The notes beneath the pieces were generated by a model. The model saw only the letters and a list, made by a program, of their open reading frames with translations, was not told where the DNA came from and searched no databases. From the NCBI GenBank assembly GCA_025612245.1, contig JAAXKQ010000002.1:124001-188000 (forward strand): 64,000 bases of DNA. The letters run 5' to 3'. The stretch comes from Ignavibacteria bacterium. Lineage in GTDB: Bacteria; Bacteroidota; Ignavibacteria; Ignavibacteriales; SURF-24. Position numbers and translations under genes: made by a program. Each line of letters begins with the position of its first letter. Position 1 is the stretch's first letter. Below are positions 43,800 through 51,636 of this stretch, piece by piece.

Positions 43800-43998
43800 T
43801 TGTTCTTACGGGTTACTTGGATAGATATTAATTATTGCTTTGCAAAAAATATGGAAATAAGTGGAGAAATGCATTATTAACTGCCCCCCGTATGGTACCC
43901 TCATAGAAAAGACAATATGATATTAAAGAAAGATATTACATTATGAACAGCGGCACTAATATACAATGAAGGATAATGTAAAATGGAAGGATAGTTAA

Positions 43999-44058
43999 AA
44001 AGAAGGGCTTTCGATTGAGGAATTTGAGATCCTGAAGCGGGAAATATGTCTTAACTGA
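43999..44058 (+). pseudogene. possible C-terminal transposase fragment
   Basis: A 19-codon open piece (EGLSIEEFEILKREICLN then stop), with upstream codons in the same frame interrupted by a stop. It ends 28 bases before the right inverted repeat, where an IS transposase would end. Too short to be sure. The rest of the gap 43800-44197 holds only the right repeat. Confidence 0.25.
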
Positions 44059-44086
44059 TTATGTACTTTGCGGGGGGGTAAATCAG

Positions 44087-44100
44087 GTTGACGCCTAAAG
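44087..44100 (-). repeat. 14-bp inverted repeat, right end
   Basis: GTTGACGCCTAAAG, the partner of 41913-41926. Confidence 0.75.
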
Positions 44101-44197
44101 CCTCTTGCCCGGGTGTCTCAAAATTTTGGCCATTAAATAGTTCCGCAAACTTGATATTATATGAGTATTATGCACAAAGAATCTTTAGAAAAGACTT

Positions 44198-45511
44198 ATG
44201 AACAAAGGGACCGCTGCTCAGCCGGAAGAAGGCCTCAGGAAAGCCAAAGCTAAAAATCCGCTGAAGAATTTCTTAAAGAGGCTGGGGCCGGGAGTTATTA
44301 CGGGTGCTTCGGATGACGATCCGAGCGCAATAGCCACTTTCTCGCAGTCGGGTGCACAGTTCGGTTTTGCGCTGTTGTGGACCGTTTTATACACCTATCC
44401 CCTTAAAAGCGCCACGCAGGAGATCAGTGCCAGGATAGGGCGCGTTACAGGGCGCGGCCTTGCGGGCAACATGCTGAGGTATTATTCTCCCTGGATCGGC
44501 ATTACGATCACCACGCTGATGATCATAGCAAATATCATTAATATCGGCGCCGATATAGCTGCAATGGGAAGTGCAATGAAGCTTTTGATAGGCGGACCTG
44601 AAATATTGTATTCCATACTGCTTGCGGGGCTTTCACTGGTTCTGCAGGTATTTATTCCATATACAAAATATGTCAGGATACTTAAGTGGCTTTCTCTTGC
44701 GCTATTTTCTTACATGCTTGCAGCATTTATAATTGACGTCAGGTGGGAAAGGGCTCTGCTGGCAACGCTGATACCTGAGTTCAAGTGGGATTCAAAATTT
44801 CTGAATGCAGTTGTGGCCGTCCTTGGGGCAACGATAAGTCCGTACCTTTTTTTCTGGCAGGCCTCGCAGGAAACCGAAGAGGTTAATACTAAGCAGGAAG
44901 AGGAGCCTCTGAAAGTTGCCCCCGGGCAGGCATCTGAGCAGATAAAAAGAATTAAAATAGATACCTATCTCGGCATGGCGTTTTCAAACATCATAATCTT
45001 TTTTATCATTGTCACTACCGCAATGACTCTTAATGCAAAAGGGGTAAACGAGGTCAGCAGTGCGGCACAGGCGGCAGAGGCATTAAGGCCCCTGGCAGGC
45101 CGCTTTGCATTCCTTCTTTTCAGCGCGGGAATCATAGGAACGGGCATGCTTGCAATACCAATACTTGGGGGCTCTTCGGCTTATGCAATAGGAGAGCTCT
45201 TTAAGTGGCCCGTGGGCCTTGAGCAAAAGCCCTTCCGTGCTGTAAACTTTTACCTTGTGCTCAGCGTTGCCACGCTCATAGGGCTTGCGCTCAACTTTAC
45301 GCCGGTCAATCCCATAGAGGCCTTATTCTGGGCGGCAACAATAAACGGGCTCATATCGGCTCCGGTAATGATAATAATGATGCTCATTTCCTCAAACAGG
45401 GTTATTATGGGGCGGTTTACTGTATCGCCTGCCCTGAAGGCGGGGGGCTGGATTTCAGTTGCACTCATGACGTTAGCCGCCTCGGGGCTAATCTATTCCT
45501 GGATAAAATGA
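44198..45511 (+). CDS. NRAMP-related metal transporter, non-canonical metal site
   Basis: 437 residues with about 11 membrane helices, NRAMP fold. Canonical NRAMPs coordinate metal with DPGN in helix 1 and MPH in helix 6. Here helix 1 reads DDDPSAIAT (D41-P42-S43-A44) and helix 6 GATISPYLFFWQ, so Asn is lost and the metal-binding Met of MPH is Ser. This type is known in NRAMP-related transporters that prefer other ions such as Mg2+ or Al3+, so the substrate should not be taken as Mn/Fe. A hydrophilic loop with EEVNTKQEEE lies after helix 6. A terminator follows. Confidence 0.84.
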   Translation: MNKGTAAQPEEGLRKAKAKNPLKNFLKRLGPGVITGASDDDPSAIATFSQSGAQFGFALLWTVLYTYPLKSATQEISARIGRVTGRGLAGNMLRYYSPWIGITITTLMIIANIINIGADIAAMGSAMKLLIGGPEILYSILLAGLSLVLQVFIPYTKYVRILKWLSLALFSYMLAAFIIDVRWERALLATLIPEFKWDSKFLNAVVAVLGATISPYLFFWQASQETEEVNTKQEEEPLKVAPGQASEQIKRIKIDTYLGMAFSNIIIFFIIVTTAMTLNAKGVNEVSSAAQAAEALRPLAGRFAFLLFSAGIIGTGMLAIPILGGSSAYAIGELFKWPVGLEQKPFRAVNFYLVLSVATLIGLALNFTPVNPIEALFWAATINGLISAPVMIIMMLISSNRVIMGRFTVSPALKAGGWISVALMTLAASGLIYSWIK

Positions 45512-45530
45512 CGATGTGTGTAGCGGGCAT

Positions 45531-45558
45531 AAAAAAGCTCCTTTGAAAGGAGCTTTTT
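45531..45558. terminator. bidirectional rho-independent terminator
   Basis: AAAAAGCTCC / GGAGCTTTTT around a 7-base loop, with A and T runs on both sides. It lies between the convergent transporter and histidine-kinase genes and can serve both. Confidence 0.88.
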
Positions 45559-45563
45559 AGTGT

Positions 45564-46772
45564 TCAGGAATTTTTTCTAAGTATAATCTTGAACGTCGTT
45601 CCGTCGGGCCCGGTATGTTTTACAAATATCTTTCCCTTGTGGTAGTCTTCCACTATTCTTTTAGAAAGACTCAGCCCCAGTCCCCAGCCGCGTCTTTTTG
45701 TGCTGTAGCCGGGGCGGAAAATGTCTTTCTTTCTCTTGGGGTCTATACCTTTACCGGTATCTTTTACGTCGATCTCGGCATTCTTGTGGGTTTCGGAGAC
45801 GAAAAAGGTAATGCTTCCCTTTTTGCTTTCAATTGCATCCAGGGCATTTTTAATCAGGTTTTCGAGCACCCACTCAAAGAGTTCAGGGCTCATTTTTGCG
45901 CACACGTTTTCATTCCCCTCGATCTTAAGAGAAACGTTTTTGCCGGTCTGGGGAAGGCGCCTTTCAAAATACTTTGTCGTTCTTTCAATTACCTCATAAA
46001 GGTTGGCCTCTTTGAGTTCGGGATTTGAGCCGATCTTTGAGAAGCGTTGCGTAATTTTGTTCAGGCGCGCCAGGTCGTTATTGATTTCCTCTGAGATGTC
46101 GAGCACCTTGTCGGGATTGTCGTGGCTTAGTTTCAGGATTTCGGACCAGCCCATAAGGCTTGAAATTGGTGTTCCAAGCTGGTGGGCTGTTTCCTTTGCC
46201 ATACCGACCCAGATGTTGCTTTGCTCATTTCTTTTAATGTAGCTGAAGCTGATGTAGCCGATAAGTATAAACATTGCGGCAAAGAGGATCTGCAGATAGG
46301 GGTAGTTCCTGAGCTGGTTTATCAGGTCGGAATCGCCGTAGTGGATTTTGCCGAATATAATGGAATCGTTGTACTTAATGACAATGGGCGGATTAATGGC
46401 GTCCATTTCCTGGATTTTCTTATACAGGAACTGTTCCTGCTCCTGCGGAGTCTTTGTTGAATCGAGTACGAGGTTGCGGTAGCCGGATTTATTCTTGAGA
46501 TTCACCTTGTCCTGTGTGTCGGTAAGAATAATCGGAAAATCAATGGGCTTGATGACATTTTCAAAAATAAAGGTCAGGTTTGTCGAAGTATCTTCCGTAT
46601 TAGCCAGGTATTCCAGGCTTTTTGCGTAAAGTTCAACAATCTGCTTTTCTTTCTGCTGCAGTTTTTCAACAATCATACGTGTATAGAAAACGGTTCCAGA
46701 GGCAATAATGAGTGCTATTGCCAGCAGTATGATTTTGATGTTCCTGGTTCCGGGTCCGCCCGCCATCTTCAT
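45564..46772 (-). CDS. membrane-bound sensor histidine kinase
   Basis: 402 residues. Two membrane helices (about 11-29 and 160-179) enclose a periplasmic sensor of about 130 residues. The HisKA helix has H197 in KETAHQLGTPISSLMGW. The ATPase domain has ENLIKNALDAIE, DTGKGIDPKRKKDIF and GWGLGLSLSKRIV. No HAMP domain is obvious. The start overlaps the 3' end of the amidase gene by 4 bases, so the kinase is probably made from the amidase transcript. No response regulator is next to it. Confidence 0.87.
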   Translation of the reverse strand: MKMAGGPGTRNIKIILLAIALIIASGTVFYTRMIVEKLQQKEKQIVELYAKSLEYLANTEDTSTNLTFIFENVIKPIDFPIILTDTQDKVNLKNKSGYRNLVLDSTKTPQEQEQFLYKKIQEMDAINPPIVIKYNDSIIFGKIHYGDSDLINQLRNYPYLQILFAAMFILIGYISFSYIKRNEQSNIWVGMAKETAHQLGTPISSLMGWSEILKLSHDNPDKVLDISEEINNDLARLNKITQRFSKIGSNPELKEANLYEVIERTTKYFERRLPQTGKNVSLKIEGNENVCAKMSPELFEWVLENLIKNALDAIESKKGSITFFVSETHKNAEIDVKDTGKGIDPKRKKDIFRPGYSTKRRGWGLGLSLSKRIVEDYHKGKIFVKHTGPDGTTFKIILRKNS

Positions 46773-48625
46773 TCGCTGTATTCCTTATAAAAGCTATCGA
46801 GTGCATCCAGGACCGATTCGGCTATTTTGTACTGAAATTCGTCAGTCTTAAGGAGTCTTTCCTGTTCGGGTACGATCATGAATGCGGGTTCCATTAATAA
46901 TGAAATTGATTCCGGGATGCGGGACATGTAAAGGTTATCCCAGTAAAGCCCGAAATTCTTAAGTTTTAAGTTTTTAAGAATATTCCTGTGTATCAGCTGT
47001 GCAAGCGGAAGTGCCTGCGGGTAATAATAATAGACCGAACTGCCGTTATGAACGAGGGGGTCTACTCCCTGCGGAACCGCGTTGTTGTGCATGCTGATTG
47101 AAATTTCGGGATCGAATGAATTAACCTTTGTTTTCCTCTGTGTCAGGGGAAGACTTTCTCCCTTTGCGTGAGTCATGTACACAACGGCGCCTTTTTTCTC
47201 CAGCAATTCTTTAAGTTTCAGGGAAATTTCATAATTCACGTCTTTTTCCTTTGTACCTCTGGGTCCGACGGCTCCAAATTCAGGAGTATGTCCGGGATCA
47301 ATTGATATAACACGTCCTTTGAGCTGATTGTTCCGGAAATCGGGAGCGCCGTTCTTGCGGGCCGGTTTATTAATCCTGAATTTCAGAATGCTGCCGTCGT
47401 ATTCAGGCTTATAGCCCCAGAGGGTTTTCTCCTTTAAGAAGATCTCAACCTTCAGGACGCCGTCGGCAGGCTGCGAATGCTTGATTTCTTTGATGAAATC
47501 GCTTTTCGTGTCGTAGAAGACCCAGTCGATTTCGGAGCGGACGTTGTAGAATGTCAGCTCAAGTTTCTGTGGGTCGCTGTACTCGGTAACGCTGAATGGG
47601 ACGCGTTCATTGAAGCCGAACTCAACGTTGACAAACCTGTCGAAGTCTTTGGTCCTTATTATCTGAATTGAGCTAAGGGGTGTTTTGCCGCCCTGGACGT
47701 AAGTAACAGAATTTTCAGGCACGTAGGCAGACTCGTTGCCGGAGAGTTTTGCCTTTATCCAGCGGCCTTCTTTTCCCGTTACCTCAAGTCTGGTACCTTC
47801 CTGCAGGAAGAGTTTATATCCTGCTGCCGGGCCGAATCTTCCGGTCACAAGGTTGGGGTCCGACTTAACCTCAACGATGGGGTGCATATATTTGCTGATT
47901 GAACTGACCGTTGAAGCGGGGCTCCATCTGATTTTGCCAAGCTTGGGGTGGAGAAGGGTGACTGTTATTTTTGCCTTATTCAGCCCGCCATCTGCAATAA
48001 AATGGCCGGAGTAGATCCCTCCGATAGTATCACCCTTAGATTCCAGGCCGCCTCCGAAGACAGCTTCACCCCAGTAGTAAGAGTTTACGAAGTTTGACTC
48101 CTCCATCGGGAACTCACCTGCAATTCCGTCGACGGTAAAGGATGCCTTGCAGCCGGGTGTGGCTTTCAACTGAACGTTGATGCTTTCGCCTTCCTGAACC
48201 AGGAGTGTGTCGGAAGGTGTGCTAGGCCATTCCATGTCCACTGTAAGAGAGTCCTGTCTGGAAGTTGCAGGAGGAAGCTTAACGCGGTAGAGTCTTACGA
48301 TGTTCTTAAAGTCCTTACCTGAAGAGATGTTAATTTCAATTTTCCCTTTAGCGAAACCGGGTTTATCTTTTTCGTTAAGAAGCACAATGGGAGCATATAC
48401 AAGAAAAGCGCCGTCTTTATCCACGGAAGCCACATTTCCGTTTACGGTTACACGGGCATTAGAAGGGCTGACAATTCCCATGAAGTAAAAAGGTCTTCCG
48501 TTTAGTTCTATTACCTGGGTTGTATCCGGGTAAGACATTTTAATGGATATCTTCCCGGTATCCTGGGCCATTCCTATTTTAACAGCAAATAAGAGTGAAA
48601 ATGAAAGTATAAGAAATTTTTTCAC
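46769..48625 (-). CDS. exported N-acetylmuramoyl-L-alanine amidase (Amidase_3)
   Basis: 618 residues with a signal peptide (1-20). The first two thirds are beta-rich, with an SH3-like segment around GTRLEVTGKEGRWIKAKLSG and an AMIN-like region (FGFNERVPFSVTEYSDPQKL). The C-terminal 210 residues are the zinc amidase: VISIDPGHTPEFGAVG, TKEKDVNYEISLKLKELLE, YMTH, ISISMHNNA and LLMEPAFM with the catalytic Glu. It cuts the peptide stem from muramic acid in the periplasm. It is much longer than AmiC because of the added N-terminal domains. Confidence 0.88.
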   Translation of the reverse strand: MKKFLILSFSLLFAVKIGMAQDTGKISIKMSYPDTTQVIELNGRPFYFMGIVSPSNARVTVNGNVASVDKDGAFLVYAPIVLLNEKDKPGFAKGKIEINISSGKDFKNIVRLYRVKLPPATSRQDSLTVDMEWPSTPSDTLLVQEGESINVQLKATPGCKASFTVDGIAGEFPMEESNFVNSYYWGEAVFGGGLESKGDTIGGIYSGHFIADGGLNKAKITVTLLHPKLGKIRWSPASTVSSISKYMHPIVEVKSDPNLVTGRFGPAAGYKLFLQEGTRLEVTGKEGRWIKAKLSGNESAYVPENSVTYVQGGKTPLSSIQIIRTKDFDRFVNVEFGFNERVPFSVTEYSDPQKLELTFYNVRSEIDWVFYDTKSDFIKEIKHSQPADGVLKVEIFLKEKTLWGYKPEYDGSILKFRINKPARKNGAPDFRNNQLKGRVISIDPGHTPEFGAVGPRGTKEKDVNYEISLKLKELLEKKGAVVYMTHAKGESLPLTQRKTKVNSFDPEISISMHNNAVPQGVDPLVHNGSSVYYYYPQALPLAQLIHRNILKNLKLKNFGLYWDNLYMSRIPESISLLMEPAFMIVPEQERLLKTDEFQYKIAESVLDALDSFYKEYSE

Positions 48626-48662
48626 AGAGACATTCCTCGAATTAAATTAGTTGAACGGAAAG

Positions 48663-48690
48663 GGAAATATGCAATCAGAGGGCATATTCC
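48663..48690. other. hairpin upstream of amidase gene
   Basis: AATATGC / GCATATT stem extended by GG/CC, in the leader of the amidase gene. It shares the half GGGCATATTCC with the hairpin at 48884, so the two are related copies. The remainder of 48691-48936 holds no gene. Confidence 0.35.
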
Positions 48691-48883
48691 ACAAAAATAA
48701 TACGGATGTTAATATGCGGGAATTATTTCAAAAAATAAACAGCAACTTCGTCTTAATGGTCTATTCCCGGAAAGCCTCCCGGCATGAGCAGCCGGATTGA
48801 GATTCCTGGAGTAAGATAGTTTAATTTATGAATATGGGTGACATGGATTTCAGTCTTATTGCAGTAATTCAGGCGGAAAAAGA

Positions 48884-48909
48884 AATATGCCCTGCAAAGA
48901 GGGCATATT
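48884..48909 (-). terminator. hairpin downstream of purA
   Basis: AATATGCCCT / AGGGCATATT with a 6-base loop, 28 bases after the purA stop. The flanks carry few T residues on the - strand, so it may be a weak terminator or a 3'-end stabiliser. Confidence 0.5.
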
Positions 48910-48936
48910 CCTGTATAAATATGGGGGTAACCGGGA

Positions 48937-50202
48937 TTACATGACTATGGTTTCCGAGCGCTTGGCGCCAACGGAAATTAGACTGATCCTGAAGCCGCAG
49001 TATTTTGAAATGAACTCCAGGTAATCCTTTGTTGCCTGAGGCAGATCCTCATATTTCAGCGCCTTTGAGATGTCAGACTTCCAGCCCGGAAGGGTCTCAT
49101 AAACCGGCTTTACGCAGTCGAGCTGGTCGACGTCATTCGGGAAAGCCTTCAGCATCTTGCCCTGGTACTCATAGCCCACGCAAACCTTAATTTCATCGAA
49201 ACTGCTCAAAACGTCCAGCTTTGTAATTGCAGCCTGGTCAATTCCGTTAATCATGGTTGAATACTTGACCAGAAAAGCGTCGAACCAGCCGCAGCGCCTC
49301 GGGCGTCCCGTTGTAGCGCCGAATTCAGCGCCGATCTTTCTTAATTTCTCGCCGTCTTCGTCCAGAAGCTCCGTCGGGAAAGGTCCGTTTCCAACTCTTG
49401 TTGTATAAGCCTTGACAATTCCGATTACAGAATCGATTTTCGTCGGCGGAATTCCGCTTCCCGTGCAGGCGCCACCTGAAGTAGGGCTCGATGAGGTGAC
49501 ATAAGGATAAGTCCCGTGGTCTATATCAAGCAAAGCGCCCTGGGCGCCTTCGAGCAGTACGGACTTGCCTTCGCCAATGGCATTATTCAGCAAAGCCGGA
49601 GTATCTTTTATGTATTTATCTATTCTCTTGTCGAATTCCATGTATTCGGCTATTATGGCCTCTACGTCCAGTTCGTTTCTTTCATAAACCTTTTTAAGGA
49701 GCGTATTTTTCTCCTGGAGGTTCTGCCTGATCTTTTTCTCCAGTATATCCTTATTAAGCAGATCGACGATTCTGATCCCTTTTCTTGCATATTTATCTAT
49801 GTAGCAAGGACCGATGCCCCGTCCGGTAGTGCCTATCTTCTGCCCGCTCTCGTTTAGTGAATCCAGCAGCTTGTGGTAAGGCATGATAAGATGTGCATTA
49901 TGGCTTATAAAAAGGCGTCCGTCTATCTTTATATTGTTTTTTTCAAGGAAACTGATTTCATCTAAAAGGGCCTGGGGATCGACTACGACGCCGTTGCCGA
50001 TAACACAGGTTACATCCTCTCTTAGAATTCCAGATGGTATGAGGTGAAGGATGTACTGTTTGTCGCCTATCTCTACGGTGTGCCCTGCGTTTGCTCCGCC
50101 CTGATAACGGGCTACAACCTGATACTTTTCGCTCAGTATATCTACAACTTTTCCTTTCCCTTCGTCGCCCCACTGGCTGCCGACTAAAACTGACACGCTC
50201 AT
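48937..50202 (-). CDS. purA: adenylosuccinate synthase
   Basis: 421 residues, as usual. GTP-binding VGSQWGDEGKGKVVDIL, the catalytic His in GGANAGHTV, IGTTGRGIGPCYIDK, LLEGAQGALLDIDHGTYP, and ATTGRPRRCGWFDA. It joins IMP and aspartate with GTP, the first step from IMP to AMP. It is preceded by a terminator that isolates it from the STAS gene, so it has its own promoter in that short gap. Confidence 0.96.
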   Translation of the reverse strand: MSVSVLVGSQWGDEGKGKVVDILSEKYQVVARYQGGANAGHTVEIGDKQYILHLIPSGILREDVTCVIGNGVVVDPQALLDEISFLEKNNIKIDGRLFISHNAHLIMPYHKLLDSLNESGQKIGTTGRGIGPCYIDKYARKGIRIVDLLNKDILEKKIRQNLQEKNTLLKKVYERNELDVEAIIAEYMEFDKRIDKYIKDTPALLNNAIGEGKSVLLEGAQGALLDIDHGTYPYVTSSSPTSGGACTGSGIPPTKIDSVIGIVKAYTTRVGNGPFPTELLDEDGEKLRKIGAEFGATTGRPRRCGWFDAFLVKYSTMINGIDQAAITKLDVLSSFDEIKVCVGYEYQGKMLKAFPNDVDQLDCVKPVYETLPGWKSDISKALKYEDLPQATKDYLEFISKYCGFRISLISVGAKRSETIVM

Positions 50203-50235
50203 TTTAACTCCTGTTTCACTCCTGAATTATATGCA

Positions 50236-50267
50236 TAAAAAAACTCCGAATGAGCTATCCGGAGTTT
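50236..50267 (-). terminator. rho-independent terminator of STAS gene
   Basis: On the - strand AAACTCCG pairs with CGGAGTTT around a 10-base loop and is followed by a T run (A run on the + strand, 50236-50240). It lies 48 bases after the STAS gene stop. Confidence 0.82.
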
Positions 50268-50314
50268 ACAAAATACTCAAAAAATGTAATATTCGCTTTC
50301 TTACTCTCTGAAGA

Positions 50315-50656
50315 TTACTTGCTATAGCTCTTTACAGCATCCTCAACGGAATCATAATTCTCAAAAATAGTTACCAGCTTTGTGATCATAAGCAGGCTGT
50401 GGATCTTTTCGGTGGCATTGGCCAGTACCAGGTTGCCGCCGGCATTCTTCATGGTGGTATAACCGCTGATAAGCATTCCAAGGCCTGAACTGTTCATAAA
50501 CTTGACTTCCGAGAGATCAATAATTACATGAAGCTTCTTTTCTTCAACCAGCTTGTGCAATGCATCACTCAGCTCGGCAGCTTCGGGCCCACCCATTACA
50601 TTACCCTTCAGCTCAATTACAACTGCCCCGTACTGTTCGGTGGTTCTGATTTTCAT
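50315..50656 (-). CDS. STAS-domain anti-sigma factor antagonist (copy 1)
   Basis: 113 residues, one STAS domain. The phosphorylatable serine lies in KFMNSSGLGMLISG, as in SpoIIAA and RsbV. Dephosphorylated antagonists bind RsbW-type kinases and free their targets. The gene is divergent from the ECF sigma gene, 260 bases away. Confidence 0.9.
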   Translation of the reverse strand: MKIRTTEQYGAVVIELKGNVMGGPEAAELSDALHKLVEEKKLHVIIDLSEVKFMNSSGLGMLISGYTTMKNAGGNLVLANATEKIHSLLMITKLVTIFENYDSVEDAVKSYSK

Positions 50657-50884
50657 GAATGCTCCTATTTATTAACTGATTAAATTTACTCTATTAGGCC
50701 AATTTTTGCAAGCAAATTAAAAGATTTTGTTGTTATTTTTATAGAATTCAGATAATTTTTGGCTGAACAATAAAAAAAATAGCTGCGGGAAATTTTTCAC
50801 ATTATTTATTGGATAAATTTCTTAGTTTTAAGCAGCAGGTTTCTTTCAGGGGGCCGGAGGAGGTACGGGGTATTCTGTCTCAAC

Positions 50885-50909
50885 GGAACAATAATTAATA
50901 AGTAGCGTC
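50885..50909 (+). promoter_or_regulatory. ECF-type promoter candidate
   Basis: GGAAC at 50885-50889 and CGTC at 50906-50909 with a 16-base spacer, the shape of promoters read by many ECF sigma factors. It is directly in front of the ECF sigma gene (start 50917), so it may be self-controlled. The start of the mRNA would fall at about the ATG, giving a leaderless or nearly leaderless message, which lowers confidence. Confidence 0.25.
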
Positions 50910-50916
50910 TAAATTA

Positions 50917-51516
50917 ATGGATTTAACAAAAGATGAAATCGGCCTTGGCCATACTCCGCTGTCCAGTACTGAAGATGACTTTGCGCTGATTAAAAGATTT
51001 ATTGACGGGGATGAGTCATCCTTCCGTGTGCTGGTGCTCAGGCATAAGGACAAGGTGAGAAATCTTGTGTTCCTGACCGTCGGCAACCGTGAGATGGTGG
51101 ATGATATCTCTCAGGACGTATTTATTACTGTTTTTAACAAGCTGAAGTCATTCCGCTTTGAGTCGCAGTTTACCACCTGGCTTTACAGGATTACGGTCAA
51201 CAAGTGCAAGGATCAGCTCAGGAAAATGCGCATCAGGAGCATATTTGTCCCGATGAAGGATTCCGAAGAGGAAATGGGCGGCATGAGGCATGAAGCCGAG
51301 TATGTGGATACTACAGAGATAGTCCAGCAGGCCATAGCCAAACTGCCCGAGAAGCTGAGGGTGCCCCTTCTGATGAGGGAAATTGACGGCCAGAGCTATA
51401 AGGAAATTGCCGACGCTTTGGGATGTGAAGTCGGAACGATTAAGTCCAGAATCTTCAGGGCAAGAGAAAGCTTAAAATATCTGCTGCAGCCTTTTGAACG
51501 CGATTTGATGATTTAA
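50917..51516 (+). CDS. ECF-type sigma-70 family factor
   Basis: 199 residues. Region 2 is seen in VLRHKDKVRNLVFLTVGNRE, DISQDVFITVFNKLKSFRF and FTTWLYRITVNKCKDQLRK. Region 4 HTH is in LPEKLRVPLLMREIDGQSYK and EIADALGCEVGTIKSRIFRA. Typical ECF length. The usual zinc-binding anti-sigma factor is not downstream; the next gene encodes a membrane protein of unknown family. This sigma factor is the likely output of, or an accessory to, the partner-switching genes nearby, but that link is inferred from position. Confidence 0.9.
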   Translation: MDLTKDEIGLGHTPLSSTEDDFALIKRFIDGDESSFRVLVLRHKDKVRNLVFLTVGNREMVDDISQDVFITVFNKLKSFRFESQFTTWLYRITVNKCKDQLRKMRIRSIFVPMKDSEEEMGGMRHEAEYVDTTEIVQQAIAKLPEKLRVPLLMREIDGQSYKEIADALGCEVGTIKSRIFRARESLKYLLQPFERDLMI

Positions 51517-51636
51517 GAACCGTTTTTATTGTTTTGCCTTCCTCTCTGTCCTGATTTATGTCTGCTGTAACTGAAGACTTCTGCTTAAGTGTCGTTTCTC
51601 TATTTGGGGTGATTCTTCCATTTTGAAAGCTGATTT

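Larger units (their letters stand above)
41913..44100. mobile_element. eroded IS4-like element enclosing a beta-lactamase-fold gene
   Basis: Exact 14-bp inverted repeats (41913-41926 CTTTAGGCGTCAAC, 44087-44100 its reverse complement) bound a 2,188-base segment. Next to the left repeat is a fragment of an IS4-type transposase (42057-42296), and near the right repeat a possible C-terminal fragment (43999-44058). Between them lies an intact serine hydrolase gene on the opposite strand. The plain reading is an IS whose middle was replaced or displaced by the hydrolase gene. No target-site duplication is seen next to the repeats. Confidence 0.5.
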
